A stretch of DNA of 64,000 nt from Isoetes taiwanensis (taxonomy: Eukaryota; Streptophyta; Lycopodiopsida; Isoetales; Isoetaceae), in contig JAJEKV010000014.1 in NCBI GenBank assembly GCA_021234155.1, positions 4,357,563-4,421,562 of the forward strand. Reading direction: 5' to 3'. Below are positions 1-11,387 of this stretch, one piece after another. The position numbers and the translations under genes were made by a program. The notes under the pieces were generated by a model. That model did no database searches. It worked only from the letters and a program-made list of their open reading frames with translations, and was not told the DNA's origin. Positions within the stretch are counted from its first letter, which is position 1. Every line of letters begins with the position of its first letter.

Positions 1-111
1 AAGGGTTGACCTAACCTTAATGGTTAAGCATTGATATTGAAGTCTGATCTATAATCTATAAGGTCATTTTTATATTATGGGGCTAATCAAATTCAAAGTT
101 AGAAGGGGATG
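1..111 (+). mobile_element. 3' internal end of a Ty1/copia element with polypurine tract
   Basis: These bases lie directly upstream of a complete LTR and end in a purine run at 101-111 (agaaggggatg), the expected polypurine tract before a 3' LTR. The same stretch occurs inverted at 11760-11872, again next to an LTR. The window therefore opens inside one copia copy, and the LTR that follows served as its 3' LTR. Confidence 0.75.
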
Positions 112-507
112 TGTTGGACCAATGGAAAAACTCCATTGGAATCTCGAAGAGACGGTTATGGCATAACCGACTGCAACAGACTCGGCCGGAGAGTAATAAA
201 GATCAACTGAATGCTGAGCAATTGCGAGGTCGGTTGGATTCGATCACATATGAGTGATCGTTTATAGTGAAATTCTCCTTCTTATTTATGTTAATGATGA
301 TCGAAGTAAATCTTGCACTAGTTCATTACTTTGATACTATTGAATGAATTCAATGGTTAAGGTTAAGGCTTAAGTTTATTGCATAGATTTCAATGGTTAA
401 GGTTAAGGCTTAAGTTTATTGCGTAGATCAAATAACACTAAGTTGGTTGTCTAGTTCAAATATTTAGGAGTTCTTTAACAATATATCTTGAGCATTATTT
501 TCTAACA
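112..507 (+). repeat. Full-length copia LTR (LTR1)
   Basis: It starts TGTTGGACC and ends TCTAACA, so it has TG...CA ends and is 396 bp long. A polypurine tract precedes it and a tRNA-Met primer site follows it, so it sits between two element bodies as a shared, tandem-type LTR. A unit of about 39 bp (ggttaaggttaaggcttaag and following bases) is duplicated inside it near 353-430. The inverted LTR at 11388-11759 is close to identical but has the unit once. Confidence 0.85.
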
Positions 508-508
508 G

Positions 509-521
509 TGGTATCAGAGCT
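509..521 (+). other. Primer binding site, initiator tRNA-Met
   Basis: TGGTATCAGAGCT lies one base after the LTR end. This is the standard plant LTR-element primer site complementary to the 3' end of initiator tRNA-Met. A second copy follows LTR2 at 918-930. Confidence 0.85.
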
Positions 522-524
522 TTG

Positions 525-592
525 ATGGCAACCAGACTTGGAGCTTCATTACTAAATGGAGTTGATATTTTTCAAGGGAAAGCAGGCTTTCA
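525..592 (+). pseudogene. Copia gag 5' fragment, cut off by a second LTR
   Basis: The first 68 bp of gag are nearly identical to 934-1001, then break at a GGCC and jump into the interior of an LTR. The shared GGCC at the junction (gag caggcc, LTR cggccg) suggests microhomology-mediated joining or template switching. Confidence 0.75.
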
Positions 593-916
593 GGCCGGAG
601 AGTAATAAAGATCAACTGAATGCTGAGCAAAATCGAGGTCGGTTGGATTCGATCACATATGAGTGATCGTTTATAGTGAAATTCTTCTTCTTATTTATGT
701 TAATGATGATCGAAGTAAATCTTGCACTAGTTCATTGCTTTGATACTATTGAATGAATTCAATGGTTACGGTTAAGGCTTCAGTTTATTGCGTAGATTTT
801 AATAGTTAAGGTTAAGGCTTAAGTTTATTGCGTAGATCAAATAACACTAAGTTGGTTGTCTAGTTCAAATATTGAGGAGTTCTTTAACAATATATCTTGA
901 GTATTATTTTTTAACA
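593..916 (+). repeat. 5'-truncated copia LTR (LTR2)
   Basis: It repeats the LTR from the internal ccggagagtaataaag onward to TTTTTAACA and is followed by a primer site and gag. At several variable positions (attgctttg, attgaggag, gagtatt) it matches the inverted LTR at 11388-11759 rather than LTR1. That is the best evidence that LTR2 and the inverted LTR are the two ends of one element. Confidence 0.8.
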
Positions 917-933
917 GTGGTATCAGAGCTTTG

Positions 934-1909
934 ATGGCAACCAGACTTGGAGCTTCATTACTAAATGGAGTTGATATTTTTCAAGGGGAAGCAGGTTTTC
1001 AGGCCTGGAAAGAAAGGATGAAGGATGTACTGCAAGCAGAAGATTTGTGGGATTTAATTGCAGGTTATGAAGAAGGAGACAGCAGTGCTACTCACTCAGG
1101 AGAAAGTGGAGCTAGTGAAGGCTCTGTTAATGCAGCTACTAGTGGAAGTGTGTCAAAACGTGCACAACAGGCTAGATGCATTATCTCAAGTAAGTTGAGT
1201 TCAAGCATTATGTTTAAACTAAAAAATAAGACACCTAAGGAGATGCGAGATTATCTAGTTAAACATTATGAAGTTAAGAACTCCTCTCAGATTGAGATGC
1301 TTGATAGAGAGCTAAGAAGGCTTAAGTTTAAAGATGAGAACAATCTTACACAATTCTTTCAAAAATATGACAATATAGTGACTGATATTGAGGCTGCAGG
1401 GGATCCTATAACAAAAAAATTTCATGTACTGTTACTATCTAGAGCTTTTTCAGAGTATGAACAATTGTCCATATTAGTAAGAGGTGTGGCTAGAAATCGA
1501 GAAAAGGCAGAACTAATGATAAGGACAGAAATTGAACAAAGAAAGATCATTAAAGGAGAGGAAGAAGAAAACTCTGAGATACTCTTTGTAGGAAAAGGAA
1601 AAGGGAGGTTTAGAAAGACTGGAAGTGACAAAAATAAGTTGGGACTATGTTATAGTTGCAAAAGTATGGGACATCTTAAAATAATTGTCCTAAGCTAAAA
1701 GAAAATAGATGTTTTAATTGTGAAGGGATTGGACATGTAGTTGCAGAATGTCCAAGTCCAAAAGGTGTTGGGAAAGGAAGGAATACAAATTATTCTAATT
1801 TAGAAAGGAAAAGCAACTTCTCAAGGGGAAGAAAGGAAGGAAATTCCAGCATCAATCTTACTCAAGAAACTAGCAATGATGAAGAGGACCCTGATGCAGA
1901 GGTAAGTTG
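934..1909 (+). pseudogene. gag: Copia gag polyprotein, frameshifted in the nucleocapsid
   Basis: The ORF starts at the ATG just after the primer site; the upstream TTG is not needed. About 250 residues of capsid-like sequence contain a Gly/Ser-rich acidic loop and then a Lys/Arg-rich tail. A zinc knuckle starts at about 1648 (CYSCKSMGH), but a one-base loss near 1680 changes frame and ends the ORF at 1698. A second CCHC knuckle (CFNCEGIGHVVAEC, 1710-1751) is read in the shifted frame. Two knuckles after a Ty1-type gag are usual for copia. The capsid would package element RNA in the cytoplasm; this copy cannot make a full protein. Confidence 0.85.
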
Positions 1910-1926
1910 AATGCTATCTGTTCTAT

Positions 1927-2820
1927 TTCAGAAAATTCAATAACAAAACCAATGACATGCCTGTTATAGATACTGGAACTGAGAGATCAGTAGTTAAAAC
2001 TACTGATGCTCTCAAGGAGAAAAGAAAAGAAAGGGGAACATTTGTGCAAATGGGTGATGGAGAGCTGCAAGAAGTGGATGAATCTGGAATGCTTGAACTT
2101 TATGATCTCGAAGACATAGTCAATTTGCATGATGTACTTGCTGTTCCAAAAATAATGAGGAACTTAATTTCATTCAGTCAACTAGTAGACATGGATTTCA
2201 TGCTTGTCTTTGACAATAAATGTTGTAAATTGTTCAGGGATAATAAAATTAAGTTCCTTGCAAAAAGAGTTGGAAATCTTTATGGATTTTATAATAAAAA
2301 TTTGTCTGGAAGCATTAATTCTGTTGAAATTCCAACTTTCAAACTGTGGCATGAGATACTAGGGCATGTCAATATGGATAATATTAAAGAAATGGCATAA
2401 AAAATAGAATAGTAGAAAAAAAAGGACTCATAATTGCTGCAGAAGGAGAGGATTCAGTCTGCTATGGATGTATGGTTGGAAAAAGTTCAAGATTACCATT
2501 TCCAAAAAGACAAGGACAAGCAGGTGATTTGTTAGAATTAATTCACAGAGACCTTTGTGGTCCCATCAATGTGAGAAGTTTACAAGGCAGCAGATATTTT
2601 ATTACATTTATTGATGATCATTCTAGATATACCAAATGTTTCTTTCTTACAGCCAAAGATCAAGCCTATAAGGCATATAGAATGTTTGAATCAGAAGCAG
2701 AAAGAAGTACAGGGAAGAAGGTAAAAATCCTAAGGTCTGACAGAGGGGGTGAATATGTAAATGATGTCTTCAAAAAATATTGAAAAGAAAAGGGATTAGA
2801 AGAGAGTAAAGCCTTACCCA
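1927..2820 (+). pseudogene. pol: Copia protease and N-terminal half of integrase
   Basis: Protease is recognised by the aspartic motif DTGT in the reading that starts at 1957. It is followed by a GAG-pre-integrase segment with HEILGHVN (2347-2370) and, after a stop and frame change near 2400, CYGCMVGKSSRLPFP and the integrase core. The core shows ELIHRDLCGP, FIDDHSRY and RSDRGGEY (2736-2759), covering the first catalytic Asp residues. Similarity fades after about 2785, just before the HTPQQNG motif. That motif begins the opposite-strand fragment at 14341, so the two pieces are complementary. Several stops make this a pseudogene. Confidence 0.85.
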
Positions 2821-2853
2821 TGTGTTTTGCTATACTATAACTGCTCTGTCTGG

Positions 2854-2969
2854 CATAAATCAAATTCCTTTAGAAGGAGGTTGCGGTCCACGACATAGTC
2901 GAATGGAAATTCATAAATCAAACTCCTTTAGAATGAGGTTGCGACCCACGACATAGTCGGATGGAAATT
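2854..2969 (+). repeat. Tandem duplication, 58-bp unit
   Basis: Two adjacent copies start cataaatcaa at 2854 and 2912. Each holds ccacgacatagtcg, with few differences. The block lies just beyond the point where the copia integrase ends, near the proposed inversion breakpoint. Confidence 0.85.
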
Positions 2970-3621
2970 TGTATACTACAGCAAATAAATAAACAACGAC
3001 GTAGGGGAAAAAGAAAGAATAGAAGAAAATATAAAAGGAGGTTGAGCCAGGCAAGGCGAGCAAATCCTTTGCATCCGTCAAAGAAGGGGCTTAATTTTGA
3101 AGGGTTTTTTTATTTTTTAGAACCGTTCAATTAAAAAATAGCAAATCTTATGGTTAAGATTAGGACACGTCACAAACTTATGTGGCATGCTAGATGGATA
3201 TGCTAGAATTATAAGGATTGTTGTAAGGGGGGTTAAGCAAGCCTGCTAAAAATCGTAGCTTTTCAAGAAAAACTATATTGTATCCTTGAAAAACCACACC
3301 TCCACATACGTATAGTTTTTTTTTAATAATTAAAAAAAAAAAAAAGACAACCCGTCTTTTGTTTTTATTATTGTTTTCGATTGTCGACCAAATGTGGTGG
3401 GGGAGGGAGGTGCGTTAATAAGCATAGTGAATAATCACATGAAAAAATCTTAGCATCTTTGCAAAATTTAACATGCTTCTCAAACTAATAAGAAAAACTC
3501 AATAGAATACAAAATTTTCGATAACTAGCATGTAAAAGCATCCAATATTATGATATTAAAAATGTATATAGAGAAACCATTCCATAAACTAATGATGATT
3601 TCTAAAGACCATTGTAAAATC
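2970..3621. other. AT-rich intergenic stretch
   Basis: It holds short A and T runs (3310-3345) and no supported gene or recognisable element end. If the copia inversion is real, this is inverted flanking DNA. Confidence 0.5.
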
Positions 3622-3950
3622 TAAAATTCATATAATTAAATATATTGCAGATTAGCATTGGTTTTGCACAATCAATATATGCTTAAAACACATCTTTTAA
3701 ACTATTGACGATTTCAAAAAATTATTGTACAACTGTAGAATTCATGTAACTAAACATGATATAAACTAGCGATGATTTTGCCATCTAGAATTCATCTAAT
3801 TAAATATAGTGCAGATCGGCATTGGTTTTGCAAAATTAATATATGCTTAAAACACGTCTTTTAAACTATTGATGATTTCAAAAAGTTATTGTACGACTGT
3901 AGAATTCATGTAATTAAACATGATATGAACTAGTGATGATTTTGCTAAAT
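3622..3950 (+). repeat. Degenerate tandem repeat, about 164-bp unit
   Basis: Two units are offset by 164 bp (anchor attcat..aattaaatat at 3626 and 3790), sharing cattggttttgcaaa, atatgcttaaaacac and ttttaaactattga. A weaker partial unit continues to about 4040. The repeat is AT-rich and noncoding, like a small satellite cluster. Confidence 0.75.
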
Positions 3951-4144
3951 CAATGTACACTGAAAAACAATCTTATAAACTAGTAATGATTTCTAGAAAC
4001 TAGCTTAAAATTTCAAATTAGTACAAAAAATATGATATGGACTATTATGGGTTTTGTAAAACTAGGAAGGACACATGGTTTTTTTTTACATTGTGGATTG
4101 TCATCTAAGAAAACCACATACATACTGGTTTTCATGCTAATTTT

Positions 4145-4573
4145 TTATACAAGTTCATTTTTGGGGGCCTTGTGCCACTTCTGCAAGTTTTCTTGCATCA
4201 ACCCTAGGGTATCCCTGAACTTGGCTTGTTCAGTTCTTATTTCGTTTAGTTCCCTAGACGATCGGTCGACAAGAACTTCATCATTGTTAGGTAAGTTCCC
4301 ATTTATGGGACCCCGCTCAGTACTTGCTCCCGGAGCGTTCCTGGCATCACCAAAACCCGCATTAGCTGCACTTGCAGCATGCATGGACAACACCTACAGG
4401 GTCAGCTGCTACTGGAGCAGCATCAGAGGTGCAATTTCGTCCAAATCGAACTCGGGCAGTTCATCTTCCAGATGAATGTCCTCGAGAGCAGGTATTATGC
4501 CGTCTTCTGGCGGATGCACTTCAAGCAAACCGTCAATTGGTCTAGTCGGCATATCAGGTGCAGGTTCAGCCAT
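4145..4573 (-). pseudogene. N-terminal gag of a minus-strand LTR retrotransposon
   Basis: On the minus strand an ATG at 4573 lies three bases after a tRNA-Met primer site, the usual gag position. The reading begins MAEPAPDMPTRPIDGLLEVH and is acidic. Stops occur near 4400, then an open stretch (4393-4145) contains a probable coiled-coil helix with many Arg, Glu and Gln. The layout resembles Ty3/gypsy-type gag, but no protease or RT is present to prove the superfamily. The gene stops abruptly near 4100. Confidence 0.55.
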
Positions 4574-4575
4574 TA

Positions 4576-4588
4576 GGCTCTGATACCA
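4576..4588 (-). other. Primer binding site on the minus strand
   Basis: Plus-strand GGCTCTGATACCA is the complement of TGGTATCAGAGCC, the initiator tRNA-Met primer site. It abuts an LTR whose end reads TGTTACA from 4590, which fixes the strand of this element. Confidence 0.85.
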
Positions 4589-4589
4589 C

Positions 4590-4975
4590 TGTTACAGCAC
4601 AAAAAATTTTCAAAGGAAAACCCTTGCCCGCGTCGCTATGCCGGTCAGAACCGCCCACACCTTGGATCCTAGATCCCCCTCACTGACCACGATAGCTTGC
4701 TACTATGCAAAACCACCCACACAGACTGGATCCTTCCAGAGAATTCTTCCTGGATGAATGGTTACCGGCTGGCCAAGCTTAATCCGGATCCTAGCAGTAA
4801 CAATCTGCCTTGGAGCCACACCTACAGCCTTGGAATCCAAATTCGAGCTCAAGGCCCAGCTCTTGAATCAATTAGCCAAGTCTTATAGCAGAATCGGCTC
4901 TCCTATTCTTCTCCTCACATGCCTCAGCTGCGATTGGATTATGAACATGCAGGGGCTTATGCCCAGATGCTTATA
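4590..4975 (-). repeat. 5' LTR of a minus-strand retrotransposon, outer end uncertain
   Basis: One boundary is clear: TGTTACA starts at 4590, one base from the primer site. The sequence is GC-richer than its neighbours (repeated ggatcc and ccgg words), unlike the copia LTR. The distal boundary is not defined; the next element seems to begin by about 4990. Confidence 0.5.
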
Positions 4976-5127
4976 GATGACCTGGCAGAAATTTTGCAAT
5001 ATCCTACACTAGAGCAAATTGAGCCAGCCGGTGACCGATGTGCTTAGGATTGGCGGCAGAGAGGTGCTTTTGGGATAAGCCGCCCGCATGACGCACTTCC
5101 AAGAACACAACCTTCCCAATGTAATCA

Positions 5128-7240
5128 ATGGTTTGATGCAGAGTGCAAGGAACACAAATGCCGGCTCCGCCAAGTCCACGACCACGCTTTTACCCACATG
5201 CGGTCGGACAAGATCGCATCTTCCTTAAAGCTAAGAAAGCCGTACATTGCAGTATCAAAGGGAAATGTTTTACCTCCTCGAACGTCACCCCAGGACCTTC
5301 CTCGGCGAAGGGTTCTTAGAAAGCGATCTGACCCACCGGGGAATATCACTCCCGAGCGGTGGAGGCAATACTTGCAACAACTATACGACCCTCGGGGTGC
5401 ACATGCAAGATTACCCTTGCAAGAAGGCCCCGCTGCTTTGGAAATCACGCATTCGGACGTGGAACAAGGCTTACAACGCCTTGCCAATGGGAAAGCCCCG
5501 ACTTGGATGGTATGCGGCGTAATTGCTTAAGTGGGCGGGGCCGTCCATAATACCAGTCTTGACCGCCTTTGTTCAACAAGGCATTACAGAAGGCTTCCCA
5601 CTGCGGTGGACCAATAGCGAGTTGTTCCCATCTATAAGGCGGGGTGACCCACACCGCCCGACCAATTATCGAACAATCATGGTCGGGCCGGTGTTTTTGC
5701 AAAACCGCTTCTTTGGGATTCTCGAGCAGCAGTTGACGGGCCGGGGCGGCGAGAGGTGCGGGCCCTCACCCGTGGCGAGATTCGCACCAGCACTCAACCA
5801 TTGACCACATCTTCACGCTATGCGAACTCGATTGAAGACAAGCCAGGAACCGCCGATCTATATTGTTGCTTTGTGGATTTTGCGAAGGCGTTTGACACCG
5901 TGCCTCGGGGAAAAACTATGGGCAAGACCGCAATGTACCGGGGGGTCCTCAGAGATTTGCGTAATGCGAATGTACAGGCTATATGAAAGATGCTCGGTCG
6001 ATTCGCGGCAGACAAGCCAACCATTTGATAGTAGTATCGGGGTTCGTCAGGATGCCCTCTCCCCCAACATTGTTTGGGCTTTACATTGATCAATTGGAGA
6101 GGCTTTTGCGCGATAATGGGGGCGATGGAGCTCACATTCTCTATCGATCATCGAGGCGGTTCATATATCGCGATGATGTGGACCTCCTAGCTTACACACC
6201 AGCGGACATGCAACGACATCTCGATGCCCCGGACACATTACGCCAAGCGGCCGATATGCGGCGTCAATCCGCCAAGACTAAGGTGGTTTTCATATCATCT
6301 TCACGTCGGTAGGGGTCCCCTCCTTCGCCACCAAGGCGAGAATGTGGAAGTTGCATCCACATACAAGTATTTGGGAGTGGAGTTTCCTTCTACTATGCAC
6401 TTTGGGACACATCCATACGGCTACGAAAGTGACGGCAGTTTGGAAGGCACTATATGCAATGCAAAACAATAGTCATAGAGCTGAGTTGTATGATTGGGCC
6501 CATCGGTCCACACCTTCAAGGTCTTAGTAGAGCCCGTCCTTTTATATGGGGTGGAAGTATGGGGCCCGATGTATCACTTGCTACCGGAATGACTTGGAGC
6601 AGTCCGAAAAGCCTTCTTAGTACGAAAGCACTAGGGGTGAAGTCCACAATCCCATATCAAATTCTCTACCGCAGGAGACAGGGATTCTTGCCTCTTCGTA
6701 GGGCGCCCCTTGATCGCCACATTGTCTATTTTCGGAAGGTGGTCAATATGGACGATGCTCGCCTCCCTAAACTAGCTTATATCATGGCAATGGGGCCGAC
6801 GCGCCTCAAGGCCTGCTGGAGGGAAAAGAGAGCTCAATGGTTGGCTAGATGGAATGTGCAGAGCACAGTGCATACATATGCAAATAGAGGCAGATCGCCA
6901 TAGCTTGAGGCAATATCTTGACGCTTGCTTCCTCAAAGAAGCTTTGGAATGCCAATGCCCTTGAACATGTCAAGACAAAGACACTATCGGCCACACATAA
7001 ATCCCACATTGGAACGCGGGCCCGAATGCTACCGCGTACCCACTTGCCCATGAAAAGGTGCGCACTCATTGCCTCCATTCGCATTGGGGCACATCATCTT
7101 CGAATTGAGACGGGCATGGATTGGTGAGCCACGCCAGATGTGCTCGGCTCAATGCCGCCAAATGGGAGTCATTGAGGATGAATCTCATACCCTTCAAAGT
7201 TGCCCAAAGATATGATCAAATTCGGACGCTTATTATGCCG
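5128..7240 (+). pseudogene. LINE reverse transcriptase, many frameshifts
   Basis: Motifs appear in the right order across several frames. WFDAECK (about 5133) marks the endonuclease-RT linker. An NGKAP segment (5485) and NYRTIMVGPVF (5660-5700) match the fingers. LYCCFVDFAKAFDTVPR (5858-5910) is the first catalytic Asp block. LYIDQLE (6082) follows, and FIYRDDVDLLAYT (6160-6195) stands where YADD-type residues belong. YKYLGVEF (6364) and a C-terminal block containing RLKACWREKRAQWLAR (6806-6855) complete it. The enzyme would copy element RNA at a nicked target. At least six frame changes rule out function. Confidence 0.8.
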
Positions 7241-7410
7241 AAGTTGGTCGCCCGCCAGCCATTACATGTGACATTGAGCACAGCATCCGTACGGGTGCTG
7301 GGATCATGTACCTTCAGGAGGTTATGGACATGCGAGATCAGCTATGTCCTCGGGCACACACTTGACATGTATATATACATTGATGTATACTTGTACAGTT
7401 TGACAGCATT

Positions 7411-7485
7411 CTTATTACTGCCACGATTTTTCCCTCGAAAACCCTTCGGGGCGGGGTTTTTTTTTTTAACCCGGGCAGTAATAAG
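7411..7485 (+). other. Conserved 3' hairpin of the LINE
   Basis: CTTATTACTGCC (7411-7422) pairs perfectly with GGCAGTAATAAG (7474-7485). Inside lies tttttccctcgaaaaccc and ggcggggtttttttt. Equivalent structures occur at about 37571-37640, 46930-47000, 62245-62313 and 63769-63837. Such a structure could be the recognition site for the element's own RT. Confidence 0.7.
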
Positions 7486-7563
7486 TTTGCTGCGCTCCTT
7501 CTGGGTCCCATAGGCCGATTGGCCTCAGTGGACGATAAAAAATCATTCTCATTCTCATTCTCT

Positions 7564-8239
7564 GATCCAAATTCGTGCCCTCAACCAATACTTCCTCCCA
7601 GCTTTATAATACAAGCTTTGGAGTTAACTATCGGTCCCATATGCCCAAAACTGGCCAGATTAGGCTTTTATTTGATCCAAATCCGTTCTCTACAACTAAC
7701 CCATCGATCTGGCAGCCGGATTCCTTCACGAATTCATCTCCTCCGATCAATATCAGATTTCTATGACCCATCGAATCCTTTGCTGCCACATGTCTCTTTA
7801 ATGGTTTATTAAAACCATAGCTAACATATTTATCTTTCATGTTAATAACATTGGCCCCTAGTGCCTATACAAGTTACATTAACATTAATATAATAATGTT
7901 AACCATGCAACCATATAGGTCTTCTGCCTCGGCAAACTCTGCTAGCTCCTTCTGCACTAATATTTAGTAATATTAGTGCCCCCTAGCGGACCGTTACCTG
8001 CCGCTAGCCATTACTACCCCTTATTTCACTTCCCGTCACCATAGACTGGTTACAGTCAATATGGCCCATTAAATCACAATTGCCCGGCAACCGTGACCAA
8101 CGGTACCCCCGTGCTCATGAACGTCCGTCAAGGGCCCGATTCCAGCTATGCCCTTGGGAGCACCTGTAACAAATATTGGTTATATTGTTTATATAGTACC
8201 ATTAAAACCATGATAGTCTAATTAAAAACTATAAAATGT
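7564..8239. other. Intergenic; possible solo LTR at 7897-8171
   Basis: No gene is supported. A 275-bp block starts TGTTAACC (7897) and ends CTGTAACA (8171), with flanks aataa and aatat, an imperfect 5-bp duplication. It is GC-richer than its surroundings, as LTRs here are, but no partner LTR or primer site is visible, so the call is weak. Confidence 0.3.
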
Positions 8240-8800
8240 TTATTTGCAAGGTTGTTTCCCTCATATTAGTTAGTGGCACTTTTGTGTCAAGCTTAGCCCT
8301 TTTTGTGTCAAGATATCTATGTATTCTGTCACTACATTGACACTTTTTTGACACAATCACAAGATATAAGTGCCACAATCTGTAACAAAAAGTTGACGTA
8401 AAATTGCCATTATATATGATACTACAAAATGATGCAAAACTTCTACAAAATGTGACAAGAAACTATCACAAAATGTGCCACAAATGCGTAGCAAAATCGA
8501 CCCAAAACTGTAGAACTGACGATGCTATAGTGGAAACAAACCTATTGCTACATTGACTTAAATTATGTCACAATCTTGTTGCAACAAACGATGTAATCAT
8601 CATTATAAAAGCTAACGAAAAAATTCCAAAAATTTGACATACATGTGCCATAAGAATGACGTTGTTATTGACACAATTGTATTGACACAAGTTCTGACGC
8701 AATGAAATTAATCTGTGTCACTTTCAAGCTTCTGACACAAATCTGACAAACCTTAGAAGGTAGTGACGCAGGGGTTGACGCAAAAACCCTATCCTCTATG
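8240..8800. repeat. Cluster of TGTGTCAA / GACGCAA motifs
   Basis: Short variants of ttgtgtcaa, tgacacaa and gacgcaa recur on both strands throughout the segment. A second cluster of the same motif class lies at 19440-20060. Dense short subterminal repeats of this kind are characteristic of CACTA (En/Spm) elements, but no clear CACTA terminus bounds this block. Confidence 0.45.
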
Positions 8801-9524
8801 CACCTACAATGCAAATATTCAAAAAAGGAAACACTTAACATACATTTCATATAATCTAATTAGCCTAAAAGGCAGCATGGACAACATTATATCACCATTA
8901 TAAGGTGCTAACGTTCTTTAAGAATGAAGGCACCAAAAGATCCTCTGAGATGATTATGCTTATTAAGGAATCAGGTAGCTACTTTGCATGCTTGTGCTTC
9001 TGCTTGAAATTATTATTGCTGTAGAATTATGGTAGTATTATTTTATTTTATTTCAGTACAGAATCTTGATGCAAGTCTTAGATTTATACCTTGGTTCAAC
9101 AGAATGAATCCATTGATAAGGTACCTATTATGTGGACTCTACCTTGCGATTATGCTGGTAGTTTTGAACCTTGAGCAAATCTTGGTATACACGAATGCAG
9201 ATAGCACTCAAGTCAAAGCAGCTACAAACAATCATAACAATTATAATCAAGTTGGAAAATAGACCTACCCAGTTGAGGATGCACTACAACTTGGTTCAAT
9301 CTCCATTTTGAGAATGAATCAAAACATGAATCATAAATGAAAAAATTACAAAAGAAAAACTGCATTACTCACTAATATATAAATTCATTACACGTCTTGC
9401 TAAAATCCATTCTCCAATAGTTGAAAATTGTTTTCTTTTAAAGTTTCCTTCCAACTGTGACGAGCCTGTCGAGTTGACCCTCCTAGCAACTAGGGATCTT
9501 GTCTTGTCCGATTATATATAAATA
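8801..9524. other. Intergenic, nothing recognised
   Basis: The stretch has only short reading frames without family features. It ends at the Helitron-like terminus. Confidence 0.5.
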
Positions 9525-9552
9525 CTAGAAATAGTGCCCAGCGTTGCTGGGC
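9525..9552 (-). mobile_element. Helitron 3' terminus on the minus strand
   Basis: Read on the minus strand, a perfect 7-bp stem with a 3-nt loop (GCCCAGC, GCTGGGC; 9536-9552) is followed after about 7 nt by CTAG (9525-9528) and then host T. Hairpin plus CTRR end inserted between A and T is the Helitron 3' signature. The element body would extend rightwards; its 5' TC end was not found and no Rep/helicase gene is present, so it is nonautonomous. Confidence 0.65.
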
Positions 9553-11387
9553 ATTTCATCAGGCATAGTTTCAAAAGCTATTGAAGACGACGGATTTAAA
9601 TAGAGAACAAACGTTAAATGAAACTTAAAAAATGGAGTGTGGTAAATAAATTTACAAATTCAAAAGTGTTACATGGTAATAGGATAGGAAGGTGTGGTTT
9701 GATCAATGATTCTGGACTGATCAACTTGAATTGTTCGCTCTAATTTGAAGTTTGAAGTTGTCATTCTACAATGTTTATTTATTTATGGTGGGCATTGCAG
9801 AACATTACTTGGTGATGCATTAGGTGTAAACTTGAAAGCATTGATACATGAAATGCAGACAATTAATACATGGGTCTTGTAAGTTGAATTCAAAAGAATC
9901 ATATGAAATGCACATAATCAATACATCGGCCTATATGAATGCATGCATTTTGTGTATTTTTATGAGAAGATAGGGAGGGAGGGAGAAAGAGCACGATTAC
10001 ACATGCAACTGTTATAAACAAAATTTGATGGTATTTTCTAACTTGAGTTCATATGGGCATGCATATTCCATCCTAGGAACACTTAGTCATCCAATTACTT
10101 CCACATTTCCTTGGTTCAGCTTAAATTTATATAAGCAATGGTATGGTTGATACAAGTATAAGGTGAAGACCTTGCATTCAAATACTATAAAAACTTTGTA
10201 GTTATTGCGTTTGAAATAGCAACAAATGTTATTGAGCATATTTCTGTTGAGCAATGGCCAGTGTTTGTACATCAACAATGTGTTGGGGAGGGAGGGAGGG
10301 AGGGAGGGAGAGGGAGAGAGCATGGATGCATGTGTGTTTTTGTATGAGGTAGAGAGAAAATGAACAAGCCTTCATGTTGAATGATCTGGTGCTAACCACC
10401 TTATTTCCAAACGAAAATCACATGCCTGTGATATGTAGCATAACCTGGTACACCATCTCTGCACATCATAATAAAATAAGGAATATCAATGCATATGAAA
10501 AGCAAGCAAATGAAAGATGCTCTTTTTGTTTCAACTGCGCCTTGTATTTTGTTCTTTATGTAACAAACGCTTCATGTCCGCAATTTGCTCTAAGGCCATG
10601 GCCTCTGAATTTGAAGAGACATAACTTAATTTATAAATTAAGAGGGACACAACGTAATTAATTATATTTATGTTCAACTTTATTTTCCATGTAGTCGCGG
10701 TGAACAGGCCCACATCATTTAGCTAGACAATTTTGTCGAGTCTGCATATTCTTCACATTATCAATTATAGCCCTAAGACTTAAGATAAAGTCAAGAACAT
10801 GTAAAATGCATGTTGTAACCCCATCTGGACTTTGGATATCCCATCCCTACCTTGGCCATTCTGAATAGATCTATTGATGTATAGGTACAGTACTGCACAT
10901 TATAAACTGGAGAGAGTCAAACTCAGGTTTCATGGCCTTCAGCGCCAATTGTGTAGAAGTATTCAATTCCTGACATGTAGATGAGAATTTATTGAATGAT
11001 ATGAATTTGAGATAGACACATATTATGGACTTTTAACACCGTATAATGCTGCCTAATCTGAATATATACTCAAGTTTCTGATCTGTAGAACAATAGACAA
11101 CAAATGCTAAGCTACAAGAACTAAATCTCATGAAGTTAAAAAGTTTAAAGGGCGTACAACATTTGGCATATCACTATGCCTATTGTTGAAATGTTGATCA
11201 AGAAACTCTTCTCACTGGAACATTTCTCTGCAGTAGCCACATTGCCAATGATGTAACTGCATATGTTCTAGTTTTCTTGATCACGAAACATATCATTACT
11301 TGGACCTGCAATTTGGAGACATATTGTATCCTACATTATCCGCAAATGGTAAAAGGTACTACAAAAAAGCCCAATTGGCCCATTTAA
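9553..11387. other. Intergenic, with a GGGA microsatellite
   Basis: No gene is supported. A run of ggga repeats occupies about 10285-10320. Part of this stretch may be the body of the Helitron whose 3' end lies at 9525. Confidence 0.5.

Larger units (their letters stand above)
4990..7563 (+). mobile_element. Non-LTR retrotransposon (LINE, RTE-like), copy 1
   Basis: This is the longest of several related copies. It contains the C-terminal part of an endonuclease/RT polyprotein, a 3' region with a strong hairpin (7411-7485), a conserved block gggtcccataggccgattgg (7504-7523) and a short microsatellite tail of ATTCTC repeats (7545-7562). Truncated copies at 36.9-37.7 and 46.4-47.1 kb share the C-terminal protein and 3' end but have different tails. 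A microsatellite tail and little 3' UTR are typical of RTE-like elements; the clade is inferred. Confidence 0.75.

Noticed and set aside
7897-8171. Confident solo LTR
   Set aside because: TG...CA-type ends are present, but the flanking duplication is imperfect and there is no second copy in the window, so it was left as a low-confidence note.
9536-9552. Intrinsic transcription terminator
   Set aside because: It has a stem-loop but no U-tract, the DNA is eukaryotic, and the hairpin-to-CTAG spacing fits a Helitron end.
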